This document shows positions 12,978 to 27,100 of a stretch of 64,000 nt of DNA, piece by piece. A model generated the notes under the pieces. That model was not told the origin of the DNA and did not search any database. It saw only the letters and a program-made list of their open reading frames with translations. This stretch comes from Nemopilema nomurai (Eukaryota; Cnidaria; Scyphozoa; Rhizostomeae; Rhizostomatidae). How positions within the stretch are numbered: position 1 is the stretch's first letter; the number at the start of each line of letters is the position of its first letter. Both the position numbers and the translations under genes were made by a program. The stretch is taken from positions 1,782,163 to 1,846,162 of the forward strand of contig ML133498.1 of the NCBI GenBank assembly GCA_003864495.1. The letters are read 5' to 3'.

Positions 12978-15528
12978 CGCTATCGGACTTTTTGCCACGT
13001 GATTATAATGTCCTCATTTCACGGTCATGTGACAATAGCTTGCGAAATGTTGACAGGATTAGCAATTTTTTACAATAAATTTCTATGTTACTTGAGTCAA
13101 AATCTGAGCGAAATTCTATCGATGAAATTCGCGGATAAATTCGAAAGTCGCAGAACACATTCGAAATATCTGAGCACGACAAAGAACGCATGCAGATGAC
13201 TTCTTGCCAATCTCTTGCTTATGAAACTGAGAAAAAACGCCTATTGATTTAGACATTTTGTGGGGTTCGTAGGAAAGTCTCTTCGCCCTCCATGTGCTGG
13301 GACTGTAAGCTTTTTCCATATTTGAACTGCACTTACCCAACGAGTAGTGTAACAGATTATACAAAATGGTTTACCTTTAAAATACTAGCCCTTCAAGACT
13401 CTTTGACTTCTAATAAGCCCCAATCTCTTACTCAAGTTGCCCCTCCAACAGTTTTGATAATTGGTTGACCACTACGATTCGCTACTTGATAACTTGCATC
13501 GAAGTCTCTCCGTTGATTATGGTTATGGTTAAATCATCTGTTCACGTTTGCAAGGACGTGCTCAAAATTGCCTCAACCCCGGATGCGTTGATATGCTTAA
13601 CAGGAATGGATTTTTTGCATTGTTACATATCGACAAGATCTGCCAGGCTCGAAAACACCAAATTTGTACTGACTTCACCAAGCACTTTAGGCAATCAAAA
13701 CTATTGAAATATTACGGTATACTGCCGAAGATGCATTTGATAAAATAAAAAGATAACGGCGAAAATGGCTGAATTGGTGGTTTGAGCCAGCAACAGGACT
13801 TTTTCGTTGGACAATTCAGTATGGAACATTAAGCTATTCATCAACGAGATTGACATTATCGTTAAGTGGTTAGAAACTTACCATCCAATGGCTGCCTTCT
13901 GAGCAAATAATGTCAAGCCCAGACAGTCAAACTTGAAGAATACAAGCCAATCCAATAGAGAGCCAACTAAAAGTCTTGTGAAGGTGCAGCTGTACCTTCG
14001 AAGTAGCAGCAAATGCGGTTGCTTATAGCGAGGGCTTCTACCTCACCCCTATCGGGAGCTGTATTTAGGAAGTTTTAGACATAGGAGGAATTAGCTTCGC
14101 TTGACGGGGGAGTCATACTTGTGTTGCAAGAACTATAACACGTAAAATCAATATCAGGATTTAGTTCGTTTGACTGTCGTAAATGCGAGTAAAAAACTTT
14201 TTCATACAATCAGATATTGATCCTTCAGAAAATGTTTCTTTAAGGAATTGCTTTTCTTTTACTCAAAATATGCTATTGTCACTTTTCTTAGTTTATCAAA
14301 AAAAGAGAAGCCATGCATGATAATTCTACAAGTAATTAGTTAAAATGATGTCACAATCAATTAATAGTAGATTTGTCTTAAAAAAATTTCGCAAATTGTT
14401 TGTTGGCACTGTGAAATGATACAGTATTGTGTCATCGAAGAAATGCTTTTCTATGCGGCGTATTGACAAAAATACTTCAAGTAGAAAGTTTGAACAGAAG
14501 TCACAAGACTACAGACTTAAATTGCTTATAATCTTGTTACAAACCCCTGTGATGCGGCAGGGCTGCCGCGTTTGATCCGCTTAAAATTGCGTCACAGACA
14601 AACGTGATTTCACGAGTACTCTATCATGGGAATAAATAACCATCACCTTACGGTTGAAACTGCAAACCACTTTTAAACGACAGCTTATTTTTCGCTTGGT
14701 TAACAAATAATTAACTTAAAATAGATTGATCTGAAAATACCATAACGAATACACTCACCACCTTACGTTGCATTTCACCTAGTCGTTCGTAATACAATCA
14801 TGTTCTCCGCAACTTAAACGATGGATGCCTAAATTATTTGTAATCTTAACTAGTTTAAATGATAGACTTTCTTGAAATATGAGAAATGACTTCTACTTTT
14901 GATCCGATACTGATATCTAAACATGCGAACTTTCTAACACAATCATTACTGTTGGATTTAAGTGGTTTCTTCATAAAAGTAGATGTGATATTTCCTTCTT
15001 GTAGAGTTTAGAAACATCTGCATTGGTAGTCTTTAACAGAGGTTATCAACAGCATTATAAGTCTGTCTGTCTGCTTGAAAGTTTGATTGAAAATTTGAGG
15101 AAGATGGAGGCTCTTGTTTGCATGTTTCTATTGACAAGACATAAACTGCTAGACCAGTGCAAGACTGGATCTGATAGTGCTGGCAAAATTAGCAAAAACC
15201 AATATTTTACAAAAATATGTTTGAGCTATTTTTTAAAGGAAAATTATGGCAAATATCAAAAGCCCAAAACCACAAGCAGAAAGTAAATATTTAGAGCTGT
15301 TTTTCAGTCTAATTGACTTTAGGAATTTTGAAATTTACAAAATTTCTTCACCAAAGTCATTGATCACAGCTGCCATCATAGTACAGTTTCTTCAACCTGT
15401 TGATGCAAAAACTGTTGCAGCAATCATGGGCTTGATTAAAGCTTTATCTCTTTATGCTTTGTCACAGGCCAGGTATTCTTTATGTATGACACTTTCGTGT
15501 TAAGCTTTATATGACTTCCCAGATGACT
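12978..15528. other. intergenic, no recognisable gene
   Basis: Both flanking genes are on the minus strand. Two plus-strand open stretches (13465-13748 and 15023-15503) gave no family I can name and show no matching splice partners. Roughly the right-hand 500 bases should contain the 3' untranslated region and polyadenylation signal of POLR2I, and the left-hand part the promoter of the unidentified gene. Confidence 0.5.
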
Positions 15529-18469
15529 TCACTCGGACCATTTGTGACCACAGTTTGTTGCTGTACAAACATAGTAGAGCCTCATGTGCTATAAAAAAAA
15601 CCAGGCAATTATGAAATTCCTGCCGATGGACTACAGTCTACACATTTCATGCATTACCCTTAGACAACGCTGGTCTTGAATATTGAAGGCAACATTTATC
15701 CAACAACACTCTAATTTCAACATACTTTAGGATCATTGACTCAGCTATTTTGAAGGCTAATAGAAGAACTGCCAATTGTTAAATTGCAACTTTGGCCAAA
15801 AGGAGATGAAGATCCATACAGGAACCTAACTTTAATTGGTGAAAATTCTCAATGACTGATTGTTCTTCATAGGCTAGTCTGATGAGCTTGAAATTGCCAC
15901 TAACGGATGGTAAGTCTGAAAATTGAATTCTACTTACATCTGCCTTACTTGACTGTGATTGGAAAAAAACTGCTTCACTATGACCACACCTGCAAATGAT
16001 GGTCAAATTCTTCATACTTTTAACAGTCTCAAAAGGCAAAAGTCATCCAGCAAGAAATTATTAAATTGAAACTATAAAATTCTAACAATTGCCCCAATAA
16101 AAGAAGGATTGTGGTACTAAGAATTAGCCTGATTGATAAAGAATGTGTTTTTCCCATTAACCCTTATCCTAACATTTAATAAAACCATTGTTGATGTTTC
16201 TTCACAGCAAAAATAATTTGATAACATTTAACATTATGGTTTTCTCACATTGGACAACTATGTTCTGAAGTTCTTGGAAGTGTTGGGTCGGCTACAACAT
16301 CTGCAATTATCTGGGTCAGCTCACTAAAGGAAAAAATTAGGTAAACAAACATTGGCAGGTAATATAGAAAACATATTGTTTAATCAACTTTGAGGACAGC
16401 AAAACATGAATAAACACTTGAAGAAGCATTTGATCAGATTTAAAAGTGCCCTTATCAAGTAATAACGAAATAGTTCTGTTAGATTTGGTCAAATGCAACT
16501 ACAACATCAAGCCAAAGTTTAGGTAACATGTATCATAAAAGACTCTATTTGATTGCACATAGAAAGGTTTCTGTGCTAAATCTAGCTTGTTTTGGCTCTC
16601 AATTAATGGCATTTCTATTCTGCTAGGTTGACATGGTTGAAAATGGTAATAAAATGATAACACAATTATTGAATAAAATTACAAAATAATAGCTTTATTG
16701 ATCAGTTACACTGCCAAGGAGAGATTAGCATCAAAGTGGTCACTTATATTGGGATAATGAACATTCAAGATCTTCACTTTACCTGGGATGTTTATTTTTC
16801 ATAGATTATGCATACCATACAATTGAAGTGAGCATATTACTGTATGTGTATTACAAACCCATTTTATGATGATCAAATTGTAAATATGATGCAACACTAT
16901 CATCAAAACTTACTTGACATCATGTACAACTCTGTTCACATAAATGCAGCTGTTAGTTGCTCTCTCTTGGTAATCACAGTTTCGACACTGTAAGATAACC
17001 AATCAATGTACAATGATGGAAGAAACAGTGCAATACATATATTACTTAGTCATATTACCTATGATAATTAGCTAAGCTAAGCAAAATTTTTCCATTGAAT
17101 TTAAATATTGGACTATTGAATTGGATAATAATTTGCATAAAGACACTTTTCCCTTGTTCTAATATGTTTTCATTTGAAGCCTTGAGATAGGACAAACCAG
17201 AATTATTTATAAAGAGTAATCCATGTAAAATTAATCCATTTATTTTTTATATTAAGTGTTTAAACATCTACACTGTCCCCTTAACAAGCTGCAAAATATG
17301 CTTGCTTTCATAGCAGTGTCAAAACAGAAGCAGCAGCAAAAACTTGTTTCCCCAGCAAAGTGACAGGTCCACTTGCAGCTTGATAAAAATATGACTGAAG
17401 CATTTAAGCTATATTTTTGAACTTACAGCATATAAGAGGACTTTGTCTTCTTTATTTTCTTTTGGGTACAGCATATTATTGCTAAAATGAAATAAATGAT
17501 GTTAGCAAGATTTAGTGAGTGCACAGCCATGCCTATTATTTATGCCTGACAATTCAAATGTCAACACCATCTTCTGCTACAAATAGTTTTTTTGTGTACA
17601 AAAGTAATGAATACATATTTTTGTATAATAAGGGCTACATAACTGGGCAGAAGGAAGCAATTTCTGAATTTATTAATAGGCCCCCAACCTATACACTTTT
17701 TTCAACAATGTTTAGCCCCATAGTTTTGACAAAGACATATTTTGAGGTTATATAATTAGACCTGAATAAGCATAGATAGGTTAAAAAGTGGCATAGAAAT
17801 AATTCCTCGGAACTTTTGAAATTCTAGATATCTGTAAAAAAGATATTAGAATTACTGATTCAAAAAGATTCCAGTCTGTGAAAACATGAGTTTGCAAATT
17901 TTGCAACAATTATCTATAAACTACGTGATTAAGCACAATCTTTTTAGCTTGAGGAGATAATCAATACTTAACATACTCTGATGGGTGATATAAGATATGG
18001 AAAGACAACATTTTCCAACTAGCGTAATCCCTTGCCTTTTTGAAACAAAAAATTAGCATTTAAAAGAACCAAGTTCACTAAGTTTTACGTTATTTACGAA
18101 AAATGTGATACTGGCCTTGACTTTGTAGTGTTAGTTTCTCTAGCTCTAAAACAACAATATTTACATTATCAGTCTAGAGCCCAACCGAATACAGAAACAA
18201 CGAGTTATTACATCTTTGAATAAGGCAGATAACAGCATGTAAATACTACATTCGATCAATTGAATCATATGAATTGCTCGAAAGATCTTAGGAGATGGTA
18301 ATGAATGGTAAGCTCAGATTCAACTGGATTCTAGCTAATGGCCGGCATCAGAATTAAATTGTTACGTACTCTTATAGTATTGAAGAAGAGCTTACCATTC
18401 TTGGCAGAAGCGTATCCCAACAAATGCATTGTCACTACTTTCAGTGTTTCTTTCAAGGAAATTATCCAT
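15529..18469 (-). CDS. POLR2I: DNA-directed RNA polymerase II subunit RPB9
   Basis: Complete gene. Six minus-strand exons join in phase: 18469-18396, 17481-17427, 16987-16914, 16323-16249, 15989-15938 and 15588-15529. They encode 129 residues (human about 125). The start ATG gives MDNFLERN, followed by [18 protein letters not shown]. Two zinc ribbons are intact: Cys22, 25, 44, 47 in the N-terminal one and Cys91, 94, 118, 123 in the C-terminal one. Between them lies the conserved linker [18 protein letters not shown]. The second ribbon reads [17 protein letters not shown] then LYYVC, the TFIIS-like fold. In the family this subunit sits at the jaw of RNA polymerase II and contributes to start-site choice, elongation and transcript fidelity. 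The gene is head-to-head with MUS81, 2.6 kb apart. Confidence 0.96.
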
Positions 18470-18808
18470 TCTTTCTTTCGACGAGCCTTCCAACTTCCAA
18501 ATGTATATGATCGTCTGGCACCAAAATCACCTTTCATGGAAACGAGAATACATCAAATCTCGTTTTCGTTCCACAGGGAGCTCGATTTTAACCGAGGTAC
18601 CGACGGAATTACATCAATTAGAAAAACATGTTTTGTTTCTGATTTGGCATCAGGAATCGTTCATAAAACTCGTGCTTAAGAGAGAACATCCCTGTACAAT
18701 TTTCAAAATCCAAAGATGAGATGGAAGACAGAATGAGATTTTAAAGGAGAAATAATACGTAGGGGTGTGCTGTACTTGCCATATGTTATATGCATATATG
18801 TTTAACCC

Positions 18809-18942
18809 CGAGGGGCAATTCACTCTTGCAAATAGCGTACGAGATTTCCACGAGAACAATAGGATTTCCAGGGATTTTTCGATAAAACAATAGGATTTTC
18901 ACAAAAGATGTACGAGATTTTTTTGCAGTGATTTGCCCCTCG
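18809..18942. mobile_element. 134-bp inverted-repeat element (MITE-like)
   Basis: The left end CGAGGGGCAATTCACT and the inverted right end (CGAGGGGCAAATCACT on the other strand) match at 15 of 16 bases. Inside are paired copies of TACGAGATTT and CAATAGGATTT. I see no clear target-site duplication. It looks like a tiny non-autonomous DNA transposon remnant. Confidence 0.6.
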
Positions 18943-19500
18943 TATAACCCTTTAGTCAAGAGATGTTAGTTTGTCACATACTTTTCAGATAATTATTAGT
19001 TTTTCATGTTTTCCGGTAACATAACATTTGATGCCGTTTCCCTGCGTATTCAAGTATATCAAACATCTGAAAATACTTCACTTGCACATTGCTCGATATA
19101 CAACAGCAATGAAACCGGCAAAAAATTGTGTTACTTTTGTTCGATATGAAGAAGAGAAGTTGGGAATGAGAGGAGGAGAAGCGTGGTGATTATGAAAGGC
19201 CATTGTCGCTAATTTATGATTTATCTCCATGAGAAGCAAATCTTTGCTTCTTTCTTAATACTTCTACCACTCGAGAAATCAGTCCACCATTTTAGCAACC
19301 TTCATCGCTGCATTTCAAGTGACACTTACGTAACAGATACGTAGCAATTGAGCTAATTGTAACCGTAATGATGTGAAAGTAGTAACAATAATATTTTTGC
19401 AATTATTGTCTTTCTTTGCCATATTTGTAAATTCATCTACCTTTACTGCCATAACTCATGATTGGCTTCCAAAATTTTACATATGCGACCTCGCATACAT

Positions 19501-19870
19501 TTAGGCCCCGTTTACACGAGAGAAAAAGGAACGGATCCAAAAGATCCGGACCTTTTAGGTACCACAGAATAGAGATACGATCCACAAGCGTTTACACGAG
19601 ACCGGATCCTAAACTATAAAGCGTTTACAGGGGAACGGACCAAAAGCGAATCTCTCTTTTTAAGCATGCGCAATGACAAGGTGATTGTCAATTTTCGATT
19701 TGGTGGTCTCGTTTCACTGCCATGCCTTTGCGGATCCGTATCCACCCGTTTACACGGCGCCGATGAAGGAACGGATCCAAATGGATTCGCTTTCTAATCG
19801 TACCCAAAAAGGTACGGATCTTTCCCAGAAAAGATACGGATTCTACCGTGCCCGTGTAAACGGGGCCTTA
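19501..19870. mobile_element. 364-bp Harbinger-like MITE with TTA target duplication
   Basis: The element (19504-19867) starts GGCCCCGTTTACACG and ends with the exact reverse complement. It is flanked on both sides by TTA, the 3-bp target duplication expected of PIF/Harbinger elements. The interior repeats GTTTACACG and AACGGATCC motifs several times in both orientations and has no coding capacity, so it is non-autonomous. Superfamily assignment rests on the TTA duplication and the GGCC-type ends. Confidence 0.8.
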
Positions 19871-21064
19871 GTCCTTCATGAAGCCATCAGCTTATATATT
19901 ATTCCTGGGCAATATTACTGAGCATAGCGCAACCGAACCCCCTCAGCTGTTGGCACTCACGAAAGTGTACTGCAGGTCCCTGGCCCCCTGTCAAGCAACC
20001 CCCGGTCGCCTTTCAATGCCCCTTTGCAAGCTATTCAGCTTTCTTTATCAAAACGCATCGATTTGCCCATAATAGCAAAGTGAGGAAGAATATTATCTAG
20101 GCCTTTTCTTTTTACTTGACTGACACTGTCCAGGGAGTGGTGTATCTAATGGAGAAATATTGAGTTGCAGCATGCTCTTTGTCTTTCAATATAAGCACAA
20201 GAAGGGATTTTAGGAGCATTAAGCACATAAGCATAAGTTTGATTGCTGGCATTTATCAGCTACAATTGACTGGCTGATCGAATTTTATAAGAGGGCTTAT
20301 TGTTAAATTTGGGCATTTCCACATAGATTTTAATGCAAATAAAGTCATATTTTTAAACAATGACATATAAATGACGTGACATGATACCGTCTTTTCAATC
20401 TCGATCTAGTCTTTTTTAGTGGCTGCAAACGGCAAAGAATGGCTGAAGAGACAATGTATGGCAATGTTAATATTGGTGTACGAATATTGACATGTCTTCA
20501 TCAGCTTTCCATCGAAATTAAATGAGTAGTCATCCAACCAAGTCGTTGTCGACTTTGTTGCCAATATTGCAACCGAATATCAACTTAATGATCATGGAGC
20601 GACACACAATTGATACCATAAAGCAACTTCTCCCGATGATGAAGCTAAGTTTTAGGAGAATAAAGCTCCATAAATAGCTTCAGGAATGAATCCCTCGTTA
20701 AACTAGAAATATTTAGGTACTTTATGGACTTGGCATATGCTGCACCATATTGCACATAACAGTTATCAGTATATTCCTGCCAAGTCAGAATTATTGACTC
20801 GACGAATAGGGATGAGCCCCATGCTCTGAAAAATTATTTTTTGGGGTGCCTTTCAGCTCGGCTCTGTATCGTACCTTTCCTACGTCACAAATTACATAAG
20901 ATTGGAAGTTTAATCCAGAAATCATTTTTGCCTTACGTCCCTTTCATGCTGAGCAGCCTCCAATTCACATCGAGACTGGATATGGCGCGCGTTTTCGATG
21001 ATGTTTTCATGGTTGCACGTCTCATGAAGACGTTTGAAGTTTTCTGGAAACATGGTACCTGAAT

Positions 21065-21184
21065 ATGCCGAAAAAGAAGAATAATCAAACCCATTGCACA
21101 AACCCGCTGTTTCTTAGCTGGCTAGAAGAATGGAGAAATGACGCAAAGGAAAAAGGATTGAATGCGCAATGGACATACGAAAAG
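21065..21184 (+). other. MUS81: MUS81 start-codon exon
   Basis: The ATG at 21065 gives a basic leader (MPKKKNNQ) directly followed by the conserved [12 protein letters not shown] helix. The distance matches other MUS81 proteins, so this start is preferred. The upstream open stretch 20841-21062 is in another frame and ends in a stop. Confidence 0.85.
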
Positions 21185-24100
21185 GTAATACAGCCACATT
21201 ATTGAGAAGAGGGGGCAGGAAAGGGTAGGCTTGTCCTGGCCAAACCAGCATTGAAATATCTGTCCAAGCTGGTTTCACTCACGTCTTTTATATTTTAGGA
21301 TATTTTAGTCAGTGTTGAAAAGATGGGGGAGGAGACGGTGAAACCGGGAGACGTTTCCCTCTCCTTTTTTTAAAGCGTATTATTTTTCTATTTTTTTGAA
21401 AAATAAAAGAAAAATAGGCATTATGAAAAATAGAAGGAAGTTTATAAGTAGAATCCCCATTATGCGCGAGAGAGTCCCTATTATGATACATGCCAAAATT
21501 TTTCTCACCTTTTCTTACACTCATGGTATTTACTAGTCGCTTGCCCTGAAGATAAACTTGTCAGCTAATAAAAGTGTAGTGTTCCTTTAGAAGCACTATC
21601 ATGAATAGATTCATTTTGATATCCAGCATATTTTATTAAAACTATGGAAAGCACAAGCTCAGCTTATCAGAAGAAATGAGGAAATATGATGTAAAACCAA
21701 CTGCAGTCTTTATTTGACGTTTTTATTGCCCAATATGTAAGTCAAGCAAGCTGCTACTAGTTTTAATTTTTCTAGGTTTTGAATCAAAACAGTTTTTATC
21801 CTAAACCAGGACAGGCAAAGGGGGGGAAAATCTGTTGGTTCCGCAAGCAATGCCCCTTGCATCCCTCCTAGGCTTCATGCCTGTTAGAGATGCAGGCAAT
21901 GCACAATGCAGGGGGGGGGGCCTTCTAAAAAGTGTTTGCATGCAGTAAAGCTGCCAAGCATTCTAGCTTTTGTGTTTCCAAAGAATGTTTTGTTGTTGTT
22001 GTAAATGTGTTGTATTCTTTTTAGGCAATAACTTCCTTGAAGAAGTACCCTCTTCCTTTAAAGTGTGGGCAGGAGGCAAAGATCCTTGAAAATGTTGGTG
22101 AGTAAAGGGAGTATTGGAATCATTAATACTCGTTATATTGCTTCTATTTTGACCTGAACTCATTAAATTTCTTCCAAGTATATTTGAGCTATCCACACAA
22201 AAACTACATTGTTAAAATGAGATGGCCTCTTTAATCTCTTCATCATTCATAGAATATTGAGTAATTTTGCTTTGATACTTGGCAATCTCAAGCTGTAACA
22301 CTGCATTTGACCCTTAGAAACAAATAATTTGGAGACAAGAATTAATGCTGAATGTCTTTTAGCAATGCTTTTTAAACTTCTTTTGAGTCTTTTGTGTTAC
22401 CTGAAAGACCCATTGGAATTTTGTTACCATTTAGTGTTTTGTGAAGTAAAAAGAGATTGCATTTCTAATCATATTTTTGGTGAATAACATGTTTCGTTTA
22501 CTCCTAAAGAGAAATTTAATTTATAGGTGATGGCATTGCAAAGAAGCTAGATAAAGCTCTTGAACAATTTATTCAAAATGGTGGTGGTGAGTTTCTATAA
22601 CTTGCCAATTGAGCAATAAAATGCTTTTGCTCTCAAGTAATTGTTTTCTAGAAATTAGAAAACTCTAGAGAAATTCAACATATTGACAGAAACTGCTTGA
22701 GATTCAGGCCTTTTCTTGTTTTATTTGTGATCTGTGAACTTCAACATATTTCTTGCAGGAGGAAGATAGTTTGCAAATTTTCTTTTTAGTCATGTGATGT
22801 AAAATCAAAACAATTGAGCTCTCTGGTCCAGAAATTGTCACTACCTAAACATCTATGCCGATCATAATTTTTTGAAGATCTGTCCGTCAATGGGCATAAA
22901 GAGCAAATATTTCTTTTGTGGGAAAGCAAACAATTGGTAATTCATAATATCACAAGTAAAGGACACTGTTTAATATGCAGCAAAAAAGAAGACTTGATGA
23001 TGTCTAAGTTAATCTTCTTCACTAGATATTTCCTTGATGCATGCTTATCCAACACAGCATGTGGCTGTAGCCAGGGCTAATAGTAAAAAGCCAACTGGTG
23101 GACCAAGAAAAAGAGCACCTCAGAATGATAATGTGACTGGCCAAGGCTGTTCTCCGTTGCATCAAGCTGCAGTAAGATTAGTTTTATGATGTTCGTTTTC
23201 ATTCAAGTTTACAATAAGAACAATGAATAAAAGAAACGTCTTTAATCCATTTTTGACAGCCTTTTTTAATGACATTAAGCAACATATACAATGCAGACCA
23301 CTAAGGTTAGTGACTGGGACTTAAATAGTAGAAATATCAAGTTTACAACTTAAAATAGTTAAAAATGAAGAGAACAGAAGTGAACATTTCAACGCTAGTT
23401 ATAATAATCTTCAGCTGAGTGACTATTTGGATGATTGCCTGTACTCTAAAACAAAAAAGTAAACAGTTGGTTGAAATAAATTATATTTGCTTCAATAGAC
23501 ATTCTGTAGGGTTTTGAGGTCCCTGTGGCCTTTGGGCTAGTTCTTGTTATGGTCAGTGGCTGTTTGCGTTTGTAGCTGTCATATTTGTGCAATAGACAAA
23601 TTTATTATTGATTACAGCCTAACTTAATATGAAGTCTTTCACTACACAGTTTTCATTAGTATTGGCATGCAACAACCAACCTTGGTGTGTTAGTTCTTTA
23701 TCTGTACATTATTGCTCCTGTCAGCTTTCAAAATTTTGCCTGTTTTGTTTTTAGCCGAAGAAAGGAAAAAAGGAATACATGCCAAAGCAAAAAACTGGAC
23801 CATTTGCCCTGATTTTGACTTTATACAGAGAAAGCCAGGTGAGTATTTTTTACAGGTGTAAATTTTCATATTTACATGCTGCTAAATAAAGATCTCTACA
23901 ATTCTATAAGTGAATATGTTTTGCACTTGACTAGAATGAACTGACACTTTTATTTGAATTTTAGGATGCTTCTTACAAAGGTTACCTCTCAAAGGAAGAA
24001 TTGCAGAGAAAGGCAGAGCTTTTGACAGAAAAGTCTTTCACTGTGGTAATTGTTGCCTATTACTCTATGACTACAAAGAAACACGAGATTCTGATTATGA

Positions 24101-27100
24101 TACGGAGCGAATAAATGGGAACCGTACGATCAACATCCGGGAAAACGATCACCGGACTCTTGCCACCAAGCTCAAATGAAACTCGCTTGAGGTTCGACTT
24201 TGCAGCGGCAGCCATGACAATACGACCCACCTTTCAAAACACAAAGAAAACCTTACATACATTAGGAATAGAAACATGTTTATAACTATGTGAATGATGC
24301 GTCGTATTGTCAGGTAGGGAGCACTAGATGCACTAGATGCATTCTCATACACTTCTTCCAGCACTTAATCTACTTCGATTCAAACAATCTACTACAATAA
24401 AAACAATCTACTGTGGACATAACACTACCCTGGGGGTCTGGTACCCAGGGTAACATAACACACACCTCCGTAGATCCAGTGAAGGCGACCTTGTCAATGT
24501 CCATATGTTCGGAAATTGCAGCACCAGCTGTCGGTCCATACCCGGGTACAATGTTGACGACAATTTTTGCCTATCTTCATTAATCATCATTTCATTAAGT
24601 TATCCCAGTGTTGATTCATTTTACAAGCAACCTTGTGTTAATTTCAGATAATTTAAATGTCCAGAATGTTTGACTCCTTTCCAAGTCAGTAAAACATTCT
24701 TCCTTTGCAAAATATGTTTTTGTAAATACGGGTTTCTCTGTGTCATAAATCTAAGATTTTTCATGCAATTATTAGTTTGTTTAATTTGATCTTTAGGCGG
24801 AGCCAGGAACCCATTATACACCATGGTCGTCAATGTCAACTTTAATTGCCAAAGGTTTAGTTGAGAAGACTAACAACCCAGCAAAGTATGCTAATCCCAT
24901 ACCTTTTCCTTTCCAATTGTTTGTTGTTGACCCTTAAATTGCCTGTCAACCTTTCAATGAATGATCTTTTGAATCAGACATCTGCTAATCCTATTGTCTC
25001 TGGCAATAATTTCTGATTAATTGCAATTATTGTGTAATAAATGATACATTATATTTAGTTGCGGATTGATACTTCTAAAAATAAGGATGAAGTTTCTCTA
25101 TAGTTTTAACTTATTTTTGTTAGATTAATTTTAAAGTGACAAATGTTCTAGAGTTTTAGTTTATTGTTTAACTTTCAGATATTCAATTACTGATGAGGGC
25201 AGGTTGCTTGGTGAAAAGCTAGATGCCGTTGAGAAGGCAAATCCATCCTTCAATGCTCCAGTTGTTTCATCACCTCCTCTAAATATGCCAGTACAAAAGC
25301 ATCTTTTTCCATCGTCTTCATGCTCTAGAAGTCCTTCAGATGCAATAGAATCCAGCATTCAACCAAAAAGCTTACAACCATCTCAGGCTCATTTCGATGC
25401 GTCAAATAGCTTTGGGTAAGCAAAATAATTATGTTGTTCAGTCAACTGTTACAGTTTTTTTTAAAGTTTGCTGTGAAAGGAAATGTATATTGTATAAGTT
25501 TTCAAAATTATCATTGAACGAATTAGGACTCTGATTGGAGGATTGAAAATCCTCGTTTTAGTGCTTGGGAGCACCTAACATCCTCTTCTATTGGTCAGTG
25601 AACCTTTTTACCAGTGAAACGGCTTTGAAAGTAAACTTTTCAAAAAAAATTTTTATAAAGTTTCTGTTTTATAATTTATCTTCATTATTTGCCTTTTTGG
25701 TAACTTGGTTAGAGTTACCTGTTATTTTAGTAATTTGATATCTTCTTCTTTTCCCGCATCTTCCGTTACAACCAACGCCTGCTTTGGTCGCGTAATTTTT
25801 GCTGACTCTCAGACATCTTGAGCTTGATTCTCCAAAGATCTCTTCTAGAAATCTCATGCATTGGTATGTTGACGAAAGTGGCAATGTTTCAACCAGAAAG
25901 GACAACTCTGTTGTGAAATTTGAAGGTTCGCTTACTGTTCGTTTATTTCATCCCATCTTCTGCAAGGAATTGTCCTTTTTTCGTTGCTTTCTAATTTAAA
26001 TAGTCGACAATAGCCAAGTGCTTTATGACGATGACCTGGGCAAATTCAATTCTCAATTGTTTTACTTCCTTTCCAGAAGGACTGACTTTCCTGAGTAAAT
26101 ACCCCCTGTTGTACATGCTGTAATGAACCGCTAAATATGTTTGAAGCATTCGTATTTTTTTCCCGAACCGGCCATTTATCTTGAAAATTTTCTTATTCCT
26201 TCTCTCTTCAAATTTGACGAGTCAACAAAATTCACGTCCACTCTCAACCACTTCTTTTGCCAAATTGAGTTAACTGCCCTTTGTCTCCAGAGCAATTTTT
26301 TCCTAAACAATATCTCTTAGACAAAGATTTCTATGCTGATTTGGGACCGTTTCTCGTTATTATCCTCACAAAATGTCAACCCTCAGATGCTTTGGTATTT
26401 TCGTGTCCCATGAAATAAGTCAACTTTTCCCTTGATTACATATCGTACCTCGGCCTTGTTGTGACGTATGCTGTTTTTCTGTTGTTGAGGTTGTTTCCTT
26501 AACTGGCAATACCCTTGTGGCTGGCAAACAATAGCGCAACATCTCCCGTACATATGTACGTGCTCGGCTGTTTCCTCGAATGATGATGCATGCATTGATA
26601 CTAGCATTGCTCAGAACTATAGTATATGACCAGATTAGAAAAACACTTAGGTTGGTCGATGGGTTCCCATTTTGTCCGAACCTGTAATATGTCCAATACG
26701 TCGAAGCAATATTGTATGGCCCGTACAGGACAAAGATGGCAATGATTAGCATTTTGATTGTTTTCAATGCCGAGCTTTGACTTGCTGCATCTTCTTGACC
26801 TTGCTTGTACGCCTGGCTAGAGCTCCCCTCGGCGTCTTGGTTTGCGATTGCTTGCAGTCTCTGATTGTGGACTTTGAGTCTGCGCATGATGTACCAGTAT
26901 AGAAAGGCGACAAGGGTCATCGTTGTTAAGTTAGCGACGTTGAATACAACCTGGATCTCGAAAGAAGGGGCCAACAGCAGAATCGCCGCAAGACAATTTG
27001 CTATGGCGAAACTCATCAGCACAAGAATCTTCATGCGCTTCGTGTTCATGAATTTTTTATAGCGCTTCAGTTTGGTGATGAGTAGGTAGCGATCGATCGA

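Larger units (their letters stand above)
18470..21064. promoter_or_regulatory. divergent intergenic region between POLR2I and MUS81
   Basis: The two genes diverge from here, so both promoters should lie inside. I see no convincing TATA boxes. The open frames at 18338-18719 overlap POLR2I exon 1 in other frames and are shadows. Two inverted-repeat elements occupy 18809-18942 and 19504-19867. The sequence just before the MUS81 ATG (20841-21062) is open but in another frame, and is likely 5' untranslated. Confidence 0.45.

Noticed and set aside
13465..13748. Possible small gene
   Set aside because: Two frames overlap, with no recognisable motif and no splice context.
18331..18719. Open frames around POLR2I exon 1
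   Set aside because: They overlap the 5' exon of POLR2I in other frames; the in-phase RPB9 reading explains the sequence.
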